From: Amylibacter sp. IMCC11727
GTDB lineage: Bacteria > Pseudomonadota > Alphaproteobacteria > Rhodobacterales > Rhodobacteraceae
DNA length: 64,000 nt
NCBI RefSeq assembly: GCF_029854195.1
Contig: NZ_CP122960.1
Span: 2,238,001-2,302,000, forward strand
Direction of reading: 5' to 3'
Each line of letters begins with the position of its first letter. The first letter of the stretch is position 1. The notes under the pieces were generated by a model that saw only the letters and a list, made by a program, of their open reading frames with translations, ran no database searches and was not told the origin of the DNA. Of the stretch, positions 9,646-18,530 are shown piece after piece. Position numbers and translations under genes: made by a program.

Positions 9646-9950
9646 CGTTCAAGCGCAAAATGCGGCCAAAACACCTTTGCTTATTTCTTGACTACACTTG
9701 AACTCAATTCACCTTAAAATTTCCCCAAACCCAACCACCTGTCGCAAACACGACAGGATATGTCGCTAATATTCAGCATTTTCCGCAAGTTACCGCGCGT
9801 TATGGGTAGGCACGTAAAAACGAGCCATCACCGGCTCACATTAGAAAAAGTGCCAGATCACATTCACTGCACTGCGCAGTGGCAGGGGTTGCAAGCTAAA
9901 CCTCGCTATGTTCATCTGTTTCAAGATTTTGGTCTATCAGGGAGAAAAAT
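9646..9950. other. Intergenic region upstream of ABC importer
   Basis: This 305-base stretch holds no convincing gene. It contains three small inverted repeats: one at 9738-9757 (7-base arms around CAAACA), one at 9822-9837 (GAGCC/GGCTC), and a palindrome CACTGCGCAGTG near 9870 that recurs near 21640. The first may terminate the araC-type transcript. The importer promoter should lie here, but I could not identify a clear -35/-10 pair. Confidence 0.5.
9738..9757. terminator. Inverted repeat after araC-type gene, possible terminator or operator
   Basis: A perfect 7-base stem CCTGTCG/CGACAGG with a six-base loop lies about 90 bases past the regulator stop codon. There is no T run after it, so it is a weak terminator candidate. 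It could equally be an operator upstream of the importer genes. Confidence 0.3.
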
Positions 9951-11594
9951 ATGACCACGACACCTATCAACACGCATCCAGTGGCAGAAATGTACGCCAA
10001 AGAGCACGCAGCAGGCGAACTGTCCCGCCGCGAGTTTCTGGCCCGTACAACTGCTTTGGGTCTGACATCTACAGCTGCGTACGCCCTTATCGGCGCGCAA
10101 AAAGTGGAAGCAGCGGCACACGCCAAAAAAGGCGGCACAATCCGCATGCAAATGGAAGTCCGTGCGCTGAAAGATCCACGCACATACGACTGGACACAAA
10201 TCGCGACATACACAGCAGGTTGGCTGGAGTACCTCGTAGAGTACAATTCCGACGGTTCTTTTGAGCCAATGTTGCTTGAGTCATGGGAAGCAAACGCAGA
10301 CGCGACAGAGTACACTCTGAACGTGCGCAAAGGCGTTAAGTGGAACAACGGCGACGATTTCACAGCCGAAGACGTTGCACGCAACATCGCTGGCTGGTGT
10401 GAAAAAGACGTTGAAGGTAACTCAATGGCGGGCCGTATGTCCTCCTTGATTGATCCTGAAACAAACAAAGCTCTGGACGGCGCAATCACTGTTGTGGACA
10501 GCCACACTGTTAAACTATCCCTGCCAAACCCAGACATCACAATCATTCCTGGCATGGCGGACTACCCTGCTGCGATCGTTCACTCTTCTCATAACCCAGA
10601 AGACATGCTCGGCACCGCAGTTGGTACAGGCTACATGGTTCCAGACGGGTTGGAAGTTGGCGTTAAAGGCGCGATCAAACGGAACGAAGGTTTCGAATGG
10701 TGGGGTTACGCCGCTGGCAAAGGTGGTTACATCGACCGCATCGAATTCATCGACTACGGCACAGACGCCGCTGCATTCGTAGCTGCTTTTGACGCCGATG
10801 AAATCGACATGAACTGGGAATCCACAGGCGAATTCATCGACGTGATGACAGGTCTCGGCCTGACACAGTCCGATGTTGTGTCTGGTGCCACAGTTGTTGT
10901 GCGTCCAAACCAAAACAGCGATCTGTACAAAGACAAGCGCGTTCGTCAGGCCATCGCAATGGCTGTAGACAATGCTGTTGTTCTGGAACTTGGCGTAAAC
11001 GGTCAGGGTATCCCTGCGGACAACTGCCACGTTGGCCCAGTTCACCCAGAGCATGACGCCTCTGTCACTCGCATCCCGCACGATCCAGCCAAAGCTAAGG
11101 CTTTGATGGAAGAAGCAGGCATGCTCGACACAGAGCTGGAATTGCACTCCATTGACGATGACTGGCGCAAAGCAACGACAGACTCTGTTGCGGCGCAAAT
11201 GCGTGCGGCTGGCATGAACGTAAAACGTACTGTTCTGCCAGGTTCCACATTCTGGAACGACTGGGCGAAATACCCATTCTCCTCCACAAACTGGAACCAC
11301 CGTCCTTTGGGCACACAGGTTCTGGCGCTGGCTTATAAATCTGGTGAAGCATGGAACGAATCTGGTTTTGCAAACGAAGAGTTTGACACTCTTCTGGCAG
11401 AAGCAAACTCCATCGCGGATGCTGGCAAGCGTAAAGCGGTTATGAGCAAGCTTCAGGCCATCATGATTGAGGAAGGCGTTACGATCCAGCCATACTGGCG
11501 CACGATCACACGTCACCACAAAGAAGACATGGTTGGCGTGGATATGCACATCGCTTACCTGCCACAAATCTACAAGTGGGCTTGGAAAGCCTAA
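9951..11594 (+). CDS. ABC transporter substrate-binding protein, family 5 (peptide/nickel type)
   Basis: This 547-residue periplasmic protein captures the substrate, most likely a peptide or a similar small solute, for the permeases encoded downstream. The N-terminus has a Tat signal: the twin arginine in LSRREFLAR is at about residues 26-27, followed by a hydrophobic stretch and an AAAHA cleavage-like region. The body matches SBP family 5, with the ESWEANADATEYTLNVRKGVKW region, the ADYPAAIVH area, and the DKRVRQAIAMAVD motif. The ribosome-binding site GGGAG is well placed. A perfect hairpin terminator follows, which would give more binding protein than permease. The true substrate is unknown. 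Confidence 0.9.
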   Translation: MTTTPINTHPVAEMYAKEHAAGELSRREFLARTTALGLTSTAAYALIGAQKVEAAAHAKKGGTIRMQMEVRALKDPRTYDWTQIATYTAGWLEYLVEYNSDGSFEPMLLESWEANADATEYTLNVRKGVKWNNGDDFTAEDVARNIAGWCEKDVEGNSMAGRMSSLIDPETNKALDGAITVVDSHTVKLSLPNPDITIIPGMADYPAAIVHSSHNPEDMLGTAVGTGYMVPDGLEVGVKGAIKRNEGFEWWGYAAGKGGYIDRIEFIDYGTDAAAFVAAFDADEIDMNWESTGEFIDVMTGLGLTQSDVVSGATVVVRPNQNSDLYKDKRVRQAIAMAVDNAVVLELGVNGQGIPADNCHVGPVHPEHDASVTRIPHDPAKAKALMEEAGMLDTELELHSIDDDWRKATTDSVAAQMRAAGMNVKRTVLPGSTFWNDWAKYPFSSTNWNHRPLGTQVLALAYKSGEAWNESGFANEEFDTLLAEANSIADAGKRKAVMSKLQAIMIEEGVTIQPYWRTITRHHKEDMVGVDMHIAYLPQIYKWAWKA

Positions 11595-11612
11595 GCCACA
11601 TGTTGAAAAATT

Positions 11613-11642
11613 GGGCCGCACCTGCTGGTGCGGCCCTTTTTG
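11613..11642 (+). terminator. Intrinsic terminator/attenuator after binding-protein gene
   Basis: A perfect 10-base GC-rich stem (GGGCCGCACC/GGTGCGGCCC) with a four-base TGCT loop is followed at once by five T residues. It lies 18 bases past the binding-protein stop and about 100 bases before the first permease gene. Partial termination here would explain a high ratio of binding protein to membrane components. Confidence 0.85.
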
Positions 11643-11740
11643 TCTAAATACCACTAGGCATTTGCCGCTGCTGGCAAACTCGCTGCACAACGAACGGATC
11701 AGCCTAAAATAGGTCCGTCACAAAAAACAACGGGAACCCA

Positions 11741-12787
11741 ATGGGACTATTTCTTCTTCGCCGACTGGGCGTGATGCTGCTCACAGCATTATGTCTTACG
11801 TTTGTCGTCTTCTTTTTGACGAACCTGTATCCAAACCTCGAAAAGCTTGCCAAAACCCAAGGCAACTTCCGCATGTCGGATGAACAAGTATCCACTTGGC
11901 TTGGCAACCGTGGTTATACACGGCCAGTGCTGACCAAATACGGCGAATGGCTCGGCGTGTTACCAGGATACGTCATCGAAGGTACGGATGGCGAAGTTCG
12001 CGGTCGGTGCGCCACTCAAGGCATGGCCATTGCAGACGCCCCCCGCTTTTGTGGCGTACTGCAAGGCAAATGGGGCTATTCCACGCGTGCTAAAGAAGAT
12101 GCTGGGCTTATCATGTGGCGAGGCCTGTCGCTGACAGGGTTCTTGATGATGTGGGCCTTGCTTCTCACTGTGCCTGCTGCGCTTGTAATCGGTGTTCTGG
12201 CGGGGATGCGTGAAGGGTCCAAAATGGACCGCAGCCTCTCTACATTTTCCATCGTGACATCAGCCACGCCAGAATACGTTTCAGGCGTTATCCTAATCGC
12301 GATTTTCGCCTCCTCTGCTGTGGGGTTGAAATGGGCCAAAGGCTCGGCGGCCTCTGCCATGGGCGGGGCCACATTTGAAAACTTCACCCTGCCTGTTCTG
12401 ACCATTGCGCTCTTCTCTATTGGCTATATTGCCCGAATGACGCGCGCCTCCATGACCGAGGTGATGACTGCGCAATATATTCGAACGGCGCGTCTAAAGG
12501 GCGTATCCTTTGGCAACATCGTGATGAAACACGCATTGCGCAACGCACTGATTGCCCCCTTCACGGTGATCATCCTGCAAATCCCTTACCTGCTCACAGG
12601 CGTGGTCATTACCGAAACCTTGTTCAACTACAAAGGCTTCGGCTGGCTGCTGGTGCAATCCGCAGGCAATAACGACATTGATGTGCTTCTGGGCGTGTCT
12701 GTCATCTCCGTTGTGATCGTTCTGTTGACACAGCTGATATCCGATATCGGCTACGTCTACCTGAACCCTCGCATCCGCATTTCTTAA
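11741..12787 (+). CDS. ABC transporter permease, DppB/OppB type
   Basis: This is an inner-membrane permease of 348 residues for the peptide-type importer. It has an N-terminal membrane segment (LLRRLGVMLLTALCLTFVVFFL), a periplasmic loop, then five further hydrophobic segments. The EAA-like cytoplasmic loop is YIRTARLKGVSFGNIVMKHALRNALIAP, which docks on the ATPase. The family signature TETLFNYKGFGWLL-like segment (here ITETLFNYKGFGW) is present. It is 12 bases ahead of the second permease gene. The periplasmic loop between the first two segments is longer than in E. coli DppB. Confidence 0.9.
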   Translation: MGLFLLRRLGVMLLTALCLTFVVFFLTNLYPNLEKLAKTQGNFRMSDEQVSTWLGNRGYTRPVLTKYGEWLGVLPGYVIEGTDGEVRGRCATQGMAIADAPRFCGVLQGKWGYSTRAKEDAGLIMWRGLSLTGFLMMWALLLTVPAALVIGVLAGMREGSKMDRSLSTFSIVTSATPEYVSGVILIAIFASSAVGLKWAKGSAASAMGGATFENFTLPVLTIALFSIGYIARMTRASMTEVMTAQYIRTARLKGVSFGNIVMKHALRNALIAPFTVIILQIPYLLTGVVITETLFNYKGFGWLLVQSAGNNDIDVLLGVSVISVVIVLLTQLISDIGYVYLNPRIRIS

Positions 12788-12799
12788 GGGGACAGACAC

Positions 12800-14002
12800 A
12801 TGGAACCGTTAACAACTCTCGAAATTCTGGGCCGCATCTTTATGCAGTTCATTCCTGTCTGGATCACGATGGTCTTGGTCTTTGGCCTGTCCATCACGTT
12901 CAAACGCAACCTTGGGCTCTATGGACGTATCTTTGATTCGACCGTTGGCATGATCGGCTTTGCGTTGGTCACATTCTGGGTGTTCACCGCGATCTATGCG
13001 GGCGTGTTTGACCTCATCGCAACCCACGACCCGCTAGCGCAAGTTTCAGGAATGAAGAACAAAGTTCCGGGCACACCGCTGCGCGCACCAGAAGAAGGGC
13101 AATATGCCTATTACCTTTTGGGCGGCGATACCTTGGCCCGAGATGTGTTCAGCCAAGCCATCTACGGCTCGGCCGTCGTGCTTGCCATCGCTCCATTGGC
13201 CACATTGTTTGGCTATGTGGTTGGCATCACCCTTGGCTTGCCCGCGGGCTACTATGGGGGTCGCTTGGATACCGTCTTGTCCTTCTTGGCCAACCTGATC
13301 CTCGCCTTCCCTGTGATCCTGTTGTTCTACCTTCTGGTGACACCTGAAATCGTGGCCACGGGTATCCCAGCTTACATGGCGGCGGTGTTCTTTATCTTCC
13401 CACTGGTGTTCCTCACCGTGTTGTTGAACTCGCGCTACCACGTTCTGCCGCATGTCCGCACGCCGCTCATTGCGGCTGTGCTTGTCATCGGTGGCTTGCT
13501 CTACTTCTCGATTATTTCAGAAAGTGGACGCGGCACATTGGTTGATTTCTGGCCAAGCTGGCTTGATCTCTTCAACATCCCAGGCGGTGTTCTGGTGGTG
13601 TTCGTGTCCGTGGTCTTTGTGAACTCACCCACCATCTTCCGCATCATGCGCGGCCTGACGATGGACGTGAAATCGCGCGACTATGTCTCGGCGGCGCAAA
13701 CACGCGGTGAAACCGCATGGTACATTATGCTGTGGGAAATCCTGCCCAACGTGCGCGGCCCACTGATCGTGGATTTCTGTCTGCGCATTGGCTACGCCAC
13801 CATCCTTCTTGGGACATTGGGCTTCTTCGGCCTTGGCCTTCCACCAGAAAGCCCAGATTGGGGCACGACGATTAACACAGGACGTAAACTCCTGTCCGTC
13901 TACCTCCACCCAGCCCTGACACCAGCCCTGTCGCTGTTGTCACTGGTGCTTGGCTTGAACCTGCTGGCCGATGGCCTGCGTGAAGAATCCCTGAAAGACT
14001 GA
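12800..14002 (+). CDS. ABC transporter permease, DppC/OppC type
   Basis: This is the second permease, 400 residues, which pairs with the preceding gene product in the inner membrane. It has about six or more hydrophobic segments. The DTLARDVFSQAIYG motif and the EAA loop MDVKSRDYVSAAQTRGETAWYIMLWEILPNVRGPL are typical of the OppC group, as is the C-terminal PDWGTTINTGRKLL stretch. It is about 100 residues longer than E. coli DppC because of an extra hydrophobic insertion around residues 180-260. Palindromic repeats separate it from the ATPase gene. Confidence 0.9.
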   Translation: MEPLTTLEILGRIFMQFIPVWITMVLVFGLSITFKRNLGLYGRIFDSTVGMIGFALVTFWVFTAIYAGVFDLIATHDPLAQVSGMKNKVPGTPLRAPEEGQYAYYLLGGDTLARDVFSQAIYGSAVVLAIAPLATLFGYVVGITLGLPAGYYGGRLDTVLSFLANLILAFPVILLFYLLVTPEIVATGIPAYMAAVFFIFPLVFLTVLLNSRYHVLPHVRTPLIAAVLVIGGLLYFSIISESGRGTLVDFWPSWLDLFNIPGGVLVVFVSVVFVNSPTIFRIMRGLTMDVKSRDYVSAAQTRGETAWYIMLWEILPNVRGPLIVDFCLRIGYATILLGTLGFFGLGLPPESPDWGTTINTGRKLLSVYLHPALTPALSLLSLVLGLNLLADGLREESLKD

Positions 14003-14085
14003 TGTGGCGGCGCGCGCCACATCACCCCAGACTTGATCTGGGGTCTCGTTGAACAAAGCGATCCCGGGTCAAGCCCGGGACGGTA
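14001..14085. repeat. Cluster of three palindromes (REP-like)
   Basis: Three inverted repeats follow each other: GATGTGGCG/CGCCACATC at 14001-14023 (overlapping the permease stop), CCCCAGA/TCTGGGG near 14025-14043 around CTTGA, and TCCCGGG/CCCGGGA near 14063-14081 around TCAAG. The last two share the loop logic of repetitive extragenic palindromes that I know to be common in alphaproteobacteria. They sit in the 104-base gap ahead of the ATPase gene and could stabilise or segment the operon mRNA. Confidence 0.7.
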
Positions 14086-14106
14086 TCACAACAAGGAGAT
14101 ACCAAA

Positions 14107-16197
14107 ATGGAAAAAATGGACTATGATGGCCCAATCCTCGAAATCGACAACCTTTCGATTTCATTCTTCACCCGCGCGGGCGAAATCCCTGCCGTAATGG
14201 ATTTTTCCACCACAGTTATGCCCGGCGAAGCAGTCGGGCTGGTGGGTGAATCTGGCTGTGGTAAATCCACCGTTGCGCTTGGCGTGATGATGGATTTGGG
14301 CGTGAACGGCAAAATTGTCGGCGGCTCGATCAAATTTAAAGGCCGCGATTTATCGACGTTCAGCCCCGAAGAACTGCGCGATCTGCGCGGCTCTGAAATT
14401 GCCATGATCTATCAGGAACCCATGGCTTCGCTGAACCCCGCCATGAAAATCGGCAAACAGTTGATGGAAGTGCCGATGATCCACGAAGGCGCCAGCAAAG
14501 AGGACGCGTATAACCTCGCACTTGAAGTGGTGACAGACGTGAAAATGCCTGACCCGAAGCGGATTTTGGACAGCTATCCGCACCAACTTTCGGGCGGTCA
14601 GCAGCAACGGATCGTTATCGCGATGGCGCTGATGTCTAAACCATCTCTGCTGATCCTTGATGAGCCCACAACCGCGCTCGATGTGACGGTTGAAGCAGGT
14701 ATCGTCGATCTGGTGAAAGGGCTGGGCGAAAAATACGGCACATCAATGCTGTTCATCTCGCACAACCTTGGCCTCGTGCTCGACACCTGTGACCGTCTGT
14801 GCGTGATGTATTCAGGCGAAGCGGTTGAAACTGGCTCCATCGCCGATGTGTTCGACAAAATGCAGCACCCTTACACACAGGCGCTGTTCCGCTCGATCCC
14901 ATTGCCAGGGGCAGACAAAAACGACAGCCCATTGGTGGCCATTCCGGGGAACTTCCCTCTGCCGCATGAACGCCCACCTGGCTGTAACTTTGGCCCTCGC
15001 TGCGACTATTTCGAAGAAGGTCGCTGTAACAGTGGCGTCATCCCGATGGTCAACCTTGCCGATGCAGATCGTGATCGCCACGAAAGCCGGTGCCTGCGGA
15101 TCGACGAAATCGATTGGGACGCCAAAATCACGGGGGGTGACAACACCGAAAAAACCAAACCCGGTGATGTGGTGCTCAAGGTGGACACGCTCAAGAAATA
15201 CTACGAAGTGGCGGCAAACGCGCTCTTTGGCGGGGGCGATGTACGCGTGGTGAAAGCCAACGAAACCATCTCTTTTGAAGCACGCGAATCCGAAACCCTC
15301 GCCATTGTGGGGGAATCGGGCTGTGGTAAATCCACTCTTGCGAAGGTTCTGATGGGGCTTGAAACCGCCACCGATGGTAACGTGTCGCTCAACAATCAAT
15401 CGATAGAAGCTGTGCCGATCCAAGAAAGGGAAACCAAAACCGTTTCGTCGATCCAGATGGTGTTCCAGAACCCATTTGACACGCTCAACCCGTCCATGAC
15501 CGTGGGCAGCCAGATCATTCGCGCTCTTGAGATTTTCAAAATCGGCGATGACGCGGCCGCACGCCACCAACGCATGTTGGAACTGTTGGACCTTGTTAAA
15601 CTGCCGCGCGCCTTTGCCAATCGGATGCCGCGACAATTGTCAGGTGGGCAAAAACAACGTGTGGGGATCGCCCGTGCCTTTGCGGGCAACGCCCAAGTTG
15701 TTGTGGCGGATGAACCCGTTTCGGCCCTAGATGTGTCCGTTCAGGCGGCGGTGACTGATCTTTTGATGGAAATTCAGCGTGAAAACAAAACCACGCTTCT
15801 GTTCATCAGCCACGATCTGTCCATTGTACGCTACCTGTCAGACCGCGTGATGGTGATGTATCTGGGCCATGTGGTGGAAATGGGAACAACAGAAGAGGTC
15901 TTCTCGCCCCCCTACCACCCCTACACCGAGGCGTTGCTCTCTGCCGTTCCCATCGCGGACACGTCGGTGGAAAAGAAGCGCATCGTTCTGGATGGCGACA
16001 TCCCTTCGGCCATGAATCCACCCACAGGCTGCCCGTTCCAAACGCGGTGCAAGCACAAACACAATGTGCCCAATAACCTGTGCGAAACAGAGGTCCCGCC
16101 AATGCGAGATCTGGCAGGGAGCCAACAGATCAAATGCCACTTGGCTCAAGAGTGGCTCGATCAGATGGAACCTGTCATCAAAATCGCCGCTGAATAA
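14107..16197 (+). CDS. ABC transporter ATP-binding protein, DppD-DppF fusion
   Basis: This 696-residue cytoplasmic protein carries two complete ATPase domains and so supplies both motors of the importer. Domain one has Walker A GESGCGKST near residue 47, signature LSGGQQQR and Walker B LLILDEPT. Domain two has GESGCGKST near residue 400, LSGGQKQR and VVVADEPVSALD. Each ends with the oligopeptide-type C-terminal motif containing clustered cysteines (GCNFGPRC and GCPFQTRC). The ribosome-binding site AAGGAG is well placed. Two-domain fusions of this kind are known in the family. Confidence 0.93.
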   Translation: MEKMDYDGPILEIDNLSISFFTRAGEIPAVMDFSTTVMPGEAVGLVGESGCGKSTVALGVMMDLGVNGKIVGGSIKFKGRDLSTFSPEELRDLRGSEIAMIYQEPMASLNPAMKIGKQLMEVPMIHEGASKEDAYNLALEVVTDVKMPDPKRILDSYPHQLSGGQQQRIVIAMALMSKPSLLILDEPTTALDVTVEAGIVDLVKGLGEKYGTSMLFISHNLGLVLDTCDRLCVMYSGEAVETGSIADVFDKMQHPYTQALFRSIPLPGADKNDSPLVAIPGNFPLPHERPPGCNFGPRCDYFEEGRCNSGVIPMVNLADADRDRHESRCLRIDEIDWDAKITGGDNTEKTKPGDVVLKVDTLKKYYEVAANALFGGGDVRVVKANETISFEARESETLAIVGESGCGKSTLAKVLMGLETATDGNVSLNNQSIEAVPIQERETKTVSSIQMVFQNPFDTLNPSMTVGSQIIRALEIFKIGDDAAARHQRMLELLDLVKLPRAFANRMPRQLSGGQKQRVGIARAFAGNAQVVVADEPVSALDVSVQAAVTDLLMEIQRENKTTLLFISHDLSIVRYLSDRVMVMYLGHVVEMGTTEEVFSPPYHPYTEALLSAVPIADTSVEKKRIVLDGDIPSAMNPPTGCPFQTRCKHKHNVPNNLCETEVPPMRDLAGSQQIKCHLAQEWLDQMEPVIKIAAE

Positions 16198-16201
16198 ATA
16201 C

Positions 16202-16229
16202 CAAGGGCCGCTGACATCAGCGGCCCTTG
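16202..16229 (+). terminator. Hairpin after ABC ATPase gene
   Basis: A perfect 13-base inverted repeat (CAAGGGCCGCTGA and its complement) with a two-base centre lies four bases past the ATPase stop. It lacks a proper T run, so termination may rely on the stem alone or on Rho. Its position at the end of the importer operon supports a terminator role. Confidence 0.6.
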
Positions 16230-16268
16230 TCACTTGTAACCTTTCCCGCGCCTGCCTAGGTTTGTGGC

Positions 16269-16547
16269 ATGAAACATATTCTTCTAACTCTGGCAGCTTT
16301 GTCGATAACCGCCTGCCAAGCCGATGAACTGGATACCAAAGTGGCCGATACAAAAACCGATTGTGGCGCGGCACAACTGCAAAATCTTGTTGGTCAGGAT
16401 CAGTCCACGCTCGAGGGCATGTCCTTTGATGCCCAAAATGTGCGCATCATCACCCCTGGCACTATGATAACGATGGATCACCTTGAAACGCGTCTGAACA
16501 TTGCCATCGGCGAAGACGGCAAAATCACACGGGTTTACTGCGGATGA
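16269..16547 (+). CDS. Peptidase inhibitor I78 family lipoprotein
   Basis: This is a 92-residue envelope protein. The first 16 residues form a signal peptide ending in LSITAC, a lipobox, so it is probably lipid-anchored. The rest follows the I78 inhibitor pattern: CGAAQLQNLVGQ, then a R-I-I-x-P-G segment, TMDHLETRLNI and the terminal G-K-I-T-R-V-Y-C-G. Known I78 members inhibit serine proteases; the target here is unknown. The ATG of the next gene overlaps its stop codon by four bases, which suggests coupled translation. Confidence 0.8.
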   Translation: MKHILLTLAALSITACQADELDTKVADTKTDCGAAQLQNLVGQDQSTLEGMSFDAQNVRIITPGTMITMDHLETRLNIAIGEDGKITRVYCG

Positions 16548-16879
16548 GCCGATTTGCCCCCCTGCCCGAACCACCCTATTACGCGGTGATCTTCACTGCC
16601 CAACTCAGTGATAACACCACGGGTTATGGCCCAATGTCCGAAAAGATGGTTTCTTTGGCAGCTGAACAAGATGGCTACATCGGCATCGAAACCACCCGCG
16701 ATACCGAAGGGCTTGGTATCACCGTCAGCTATTGGGCGGATGAGGCCGCGCTGATGAATTGGAAGCAAGTGTCCGAACACCTCTATGCCCAGAACATGGG
16801 CAAGCAAAAATGGTACGAACATTACACGTTGCGCGTGGCCAAGGTTGAACGCGCCTATGACGGCCCAGAAGGGCGCTAG
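16544..16879 (+). CDS. Antibiotic biosynthesis monooxygenase (ABM) domain protein
   Basis: This is a 111-residue cytoplasmic protein with the ferredoxin-like ABM fold. The pattern AVIFTAQLSD, then LAAEQDGYIGIETTRD, then GITVSYWADEAALMNWKQVSEHLYAQ and WYEHYTLRVAKVERAY is typical. Such proteins are small heme-degrading or quinol-oxidising monooxygenases, or have no known activity; which applies here cannot be told. Its start overlaps the preceding I78 gene, and it is convergent with the antiporter gene, with only three bases between them. Confidence 0.82.
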   Translation: MSRFAPLPEPPYYAVIFTAQLSDNTTGYGPMSEKMVSLAAEQDGYIGIETTRDTEGLGITVSYWADEAALMNWKQVSEHLYAQNMGKQKWYEHYTLRVAKVERAYDGPEGR

Positions 16880-16882
16880 GGC

Positions 16883-18082
16883 TTAATCTTTTCGTCCGAA
16901 ATACTTTGCCAATGGCGCAGCGCTCATCCCGTGCAGGATGATCGACACAAACACTGTCATCACCACACAGGCCTGTAATTCCGCCTCAAACGGGATGTCA
17001 TATTCATCAATCACGATCAGCGCGAATAACACCGATGCCAATCCGCGCGGCCCAAACCAGCCCAGAAAGAGCCGTTCTGCGAACGTCGTATTCGTTCCGA
17101 TCAAGGACAAAACGATGGGCAGCATCCGCACCAACGTCAGGAACAGCGCCGCGATCAGCAACGGAATAACACTGAAATGTGCAAGTCCCGCTGGCAGCAG
17201 TACCGCCCCAAAAATCAAGAACGCCATAATGGTCACCAATTGCCCTTGGCTTTCCATAAACTCGCGAATGAAATGCAAATCGTGTTTGTACACATTGCCA
17301 AAGGTCATGCCTGCCACAAAGGCCGCAATAAACCCGTTCCCTCCGATCACATTTGCCCCCAGATAGGCCGCAAAGGCGCTGGCAAGGAACACAATCGCTT
17401 CGCTGCTATCATTGGCCCAATTCGCGCCCTGTGCACGGTTCATCAGCCACGCAATGCCACCGCCAACTACAATTCCCGCCACAGGCCCCAAAACAACCTG
17501 TAAAACCGCGTCATTCAGCAGATCACCTGCCCCCGCTCCACGGGCCGCCATCCCCGCCGCCGTTGCCCCGAACAGCACAAAAGGCAACGCCAAACCATCG
17601 TTCAGCCCGCTTTCCACATTGATCGTTTGCGTTAGCTTACGCGGCACATCTTTTGATCCCACAACACTCGCGCCCAGCGCCGCATCCGTCGGTGTCAAAA
17701 TCGCCGCCGTTAACAACGCAACGGCCCAACTGCCACCAGGGGTAATGAAATACACCGCCAATGTGCCCAGAATAATCGTTAACGGCATGCCAATGACCAA
17801 CATACGCAGCGGCAACCCGTATCCTTTGCTTAAATCGCGAAACCGCACATGGCTCGCATCTGCAAACAGCACGATAATCAGCGTAACTTCGGCCACAAAC
17901 CGCGCCACTTCGTTCAGCGCGTGTTCATCGGCCAACATTCCAACGGGATAGGTAACGCCGTACCCAACAGCTGTGAAAATCATCGGCAGCGTGATCAGCG
18001 TTCGGCTTAACCGTGCCGCGCCCAAGGCCCAAAGCACGATGCTGGCCACAACCCCCAGCAGGACCAGTTCAACCGAAATCAT
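16883..18082 (-). CDS. Cation:proton antiporter (CPA1 family)
   Basis: This is an inner-membrane antiporter of 399 residues with about twelve hydrophobic segments. The CPA1 hallmarks are LLTAAILTPTDAALGASV and NVESGLNDGLALPF, in which the adjacent Asn-Asp pair carries the transported ions. FLGWFGPRGLASVLFALI near the C-terminus is also typical. It lacks the long cytoplasmic tail found in some NhaP proteins. The likely role is sodium or potassium exchange for protons in a marine bacterium, which is inferred. Its start codon overlaps the end of the next minus-strand gene upstream by four bases. Confidence 0.88.
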   Translation of the reverse strand: MISVELVLLGVVASIVLWALGAARLSRTLITLPMIFTAVGYGVTYPVGMLADEHALNEVARFVAEVTLIIVLFADASHVRFRDLSKGYGLPLRMLVIGMPLTIILGTLAVYFITPGGSWAVALLTAAILTPTDAALGASVVGSKDVPRKLTQTINVESGLNDGLALPFVLFGATAAGMAARGAGAGDLLNDAVLQVVLGPVAGIVVGGGIAWLMNRAQGANWANDSSEAIVFLASAFAAYLGANVIGGNGFIAAFVAGMTFGNVYKHDLHFIREFMESQGQLVTIMAFLIFGAVLLPAGLAHFSVIPLLIAALFLTLVRMLPIVLSLIGTNTTFAERLFLGWFGPRGLASVLFALIVIDEYDIPFEAELQACVVMTVFVSIILHGMSAAPLAKYFGRKD

Positions 18083-18435
18083 TCGCGCACAGGCACGTAT
18101 TGCCCAACCGCAATGTCCGTGCCTTCTGCGCCACCAACAAAGCGTACCTTTGTACCATCACCGCTGACATACAAATCATAGCAATCCCATCCTGCATTGG
18201 GTGGCCATTCCGAACAGTATTGCCCCCCTTGGGGCCGCCAATTGCCCCAACTGGGTCGACCCGCGTCATATAAGGTACGCCCTGACAGGTAAAAAACCTG
18301 TTTGGCCGTGGTGTAACGCAAAGCCTTATCATCCAACGCTTCGAGCACCTGTTGCTCCGTTTCGAGCTTAACCCAAGCATCCTCCGCCATCACAGGCCCA
18401 GCCAGTATCGTCAAAAACACCATCAAAACCCGCAT
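18079..18435 (-). CDS. Small exported protein of unknown function
   Basis: I do not recognise this 118-residue protein. It starts with a short signal peptide (hydrophobic stretch MVFLTILAGPVMA with an AMA-like cleavage site). The mature part has ALDDKALRYTTAKQVFYLSGRTLYDAG, a tryptophan-rich centre (PSWGNWRP, SEWPPNAGWDCYDLY) and two cysteines that could pair. I chose the ATG at 18435 over the longer open frame because a good AAGAGGTG ribosome-binding site precedes it. It is translationally coupled to the antiporter gene. Confidence 0.7.
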   Translation of the reverse strand: MRVLMVFLTILAGPVMAEDAWVKLETEQQVLEALDDKALRYTTAKQVFYLSGRTLYDAGRPSWGNWRPQGGQYCSEWPPNAGWDCYDLYVSGDGTKVRFVGGAEGTDIAVGQYVPVRE

Positions 18436-18530
18436 GCGACACCTCTTACCTTGTAGCTTTTCACCCTTCAGTCTAAACCCCGCGTCATACGCCGTATACA
18501 AACATTTCCGTCAGAAAAGGACGCTTCCAG

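Noticed and set aside
10515..11690. 391-residue minus-strand frame across the binding-protein gene
   Set aside because: It mirrors the codon structure of the real gene and is rich in Val, Cys and His with no recognisable domain.
14812..15636. 274-residue minus-strand frame in the fused ATPase gene
   Set aside because: Antisense shadow of a well-supported ABC ATPase; no motifs.
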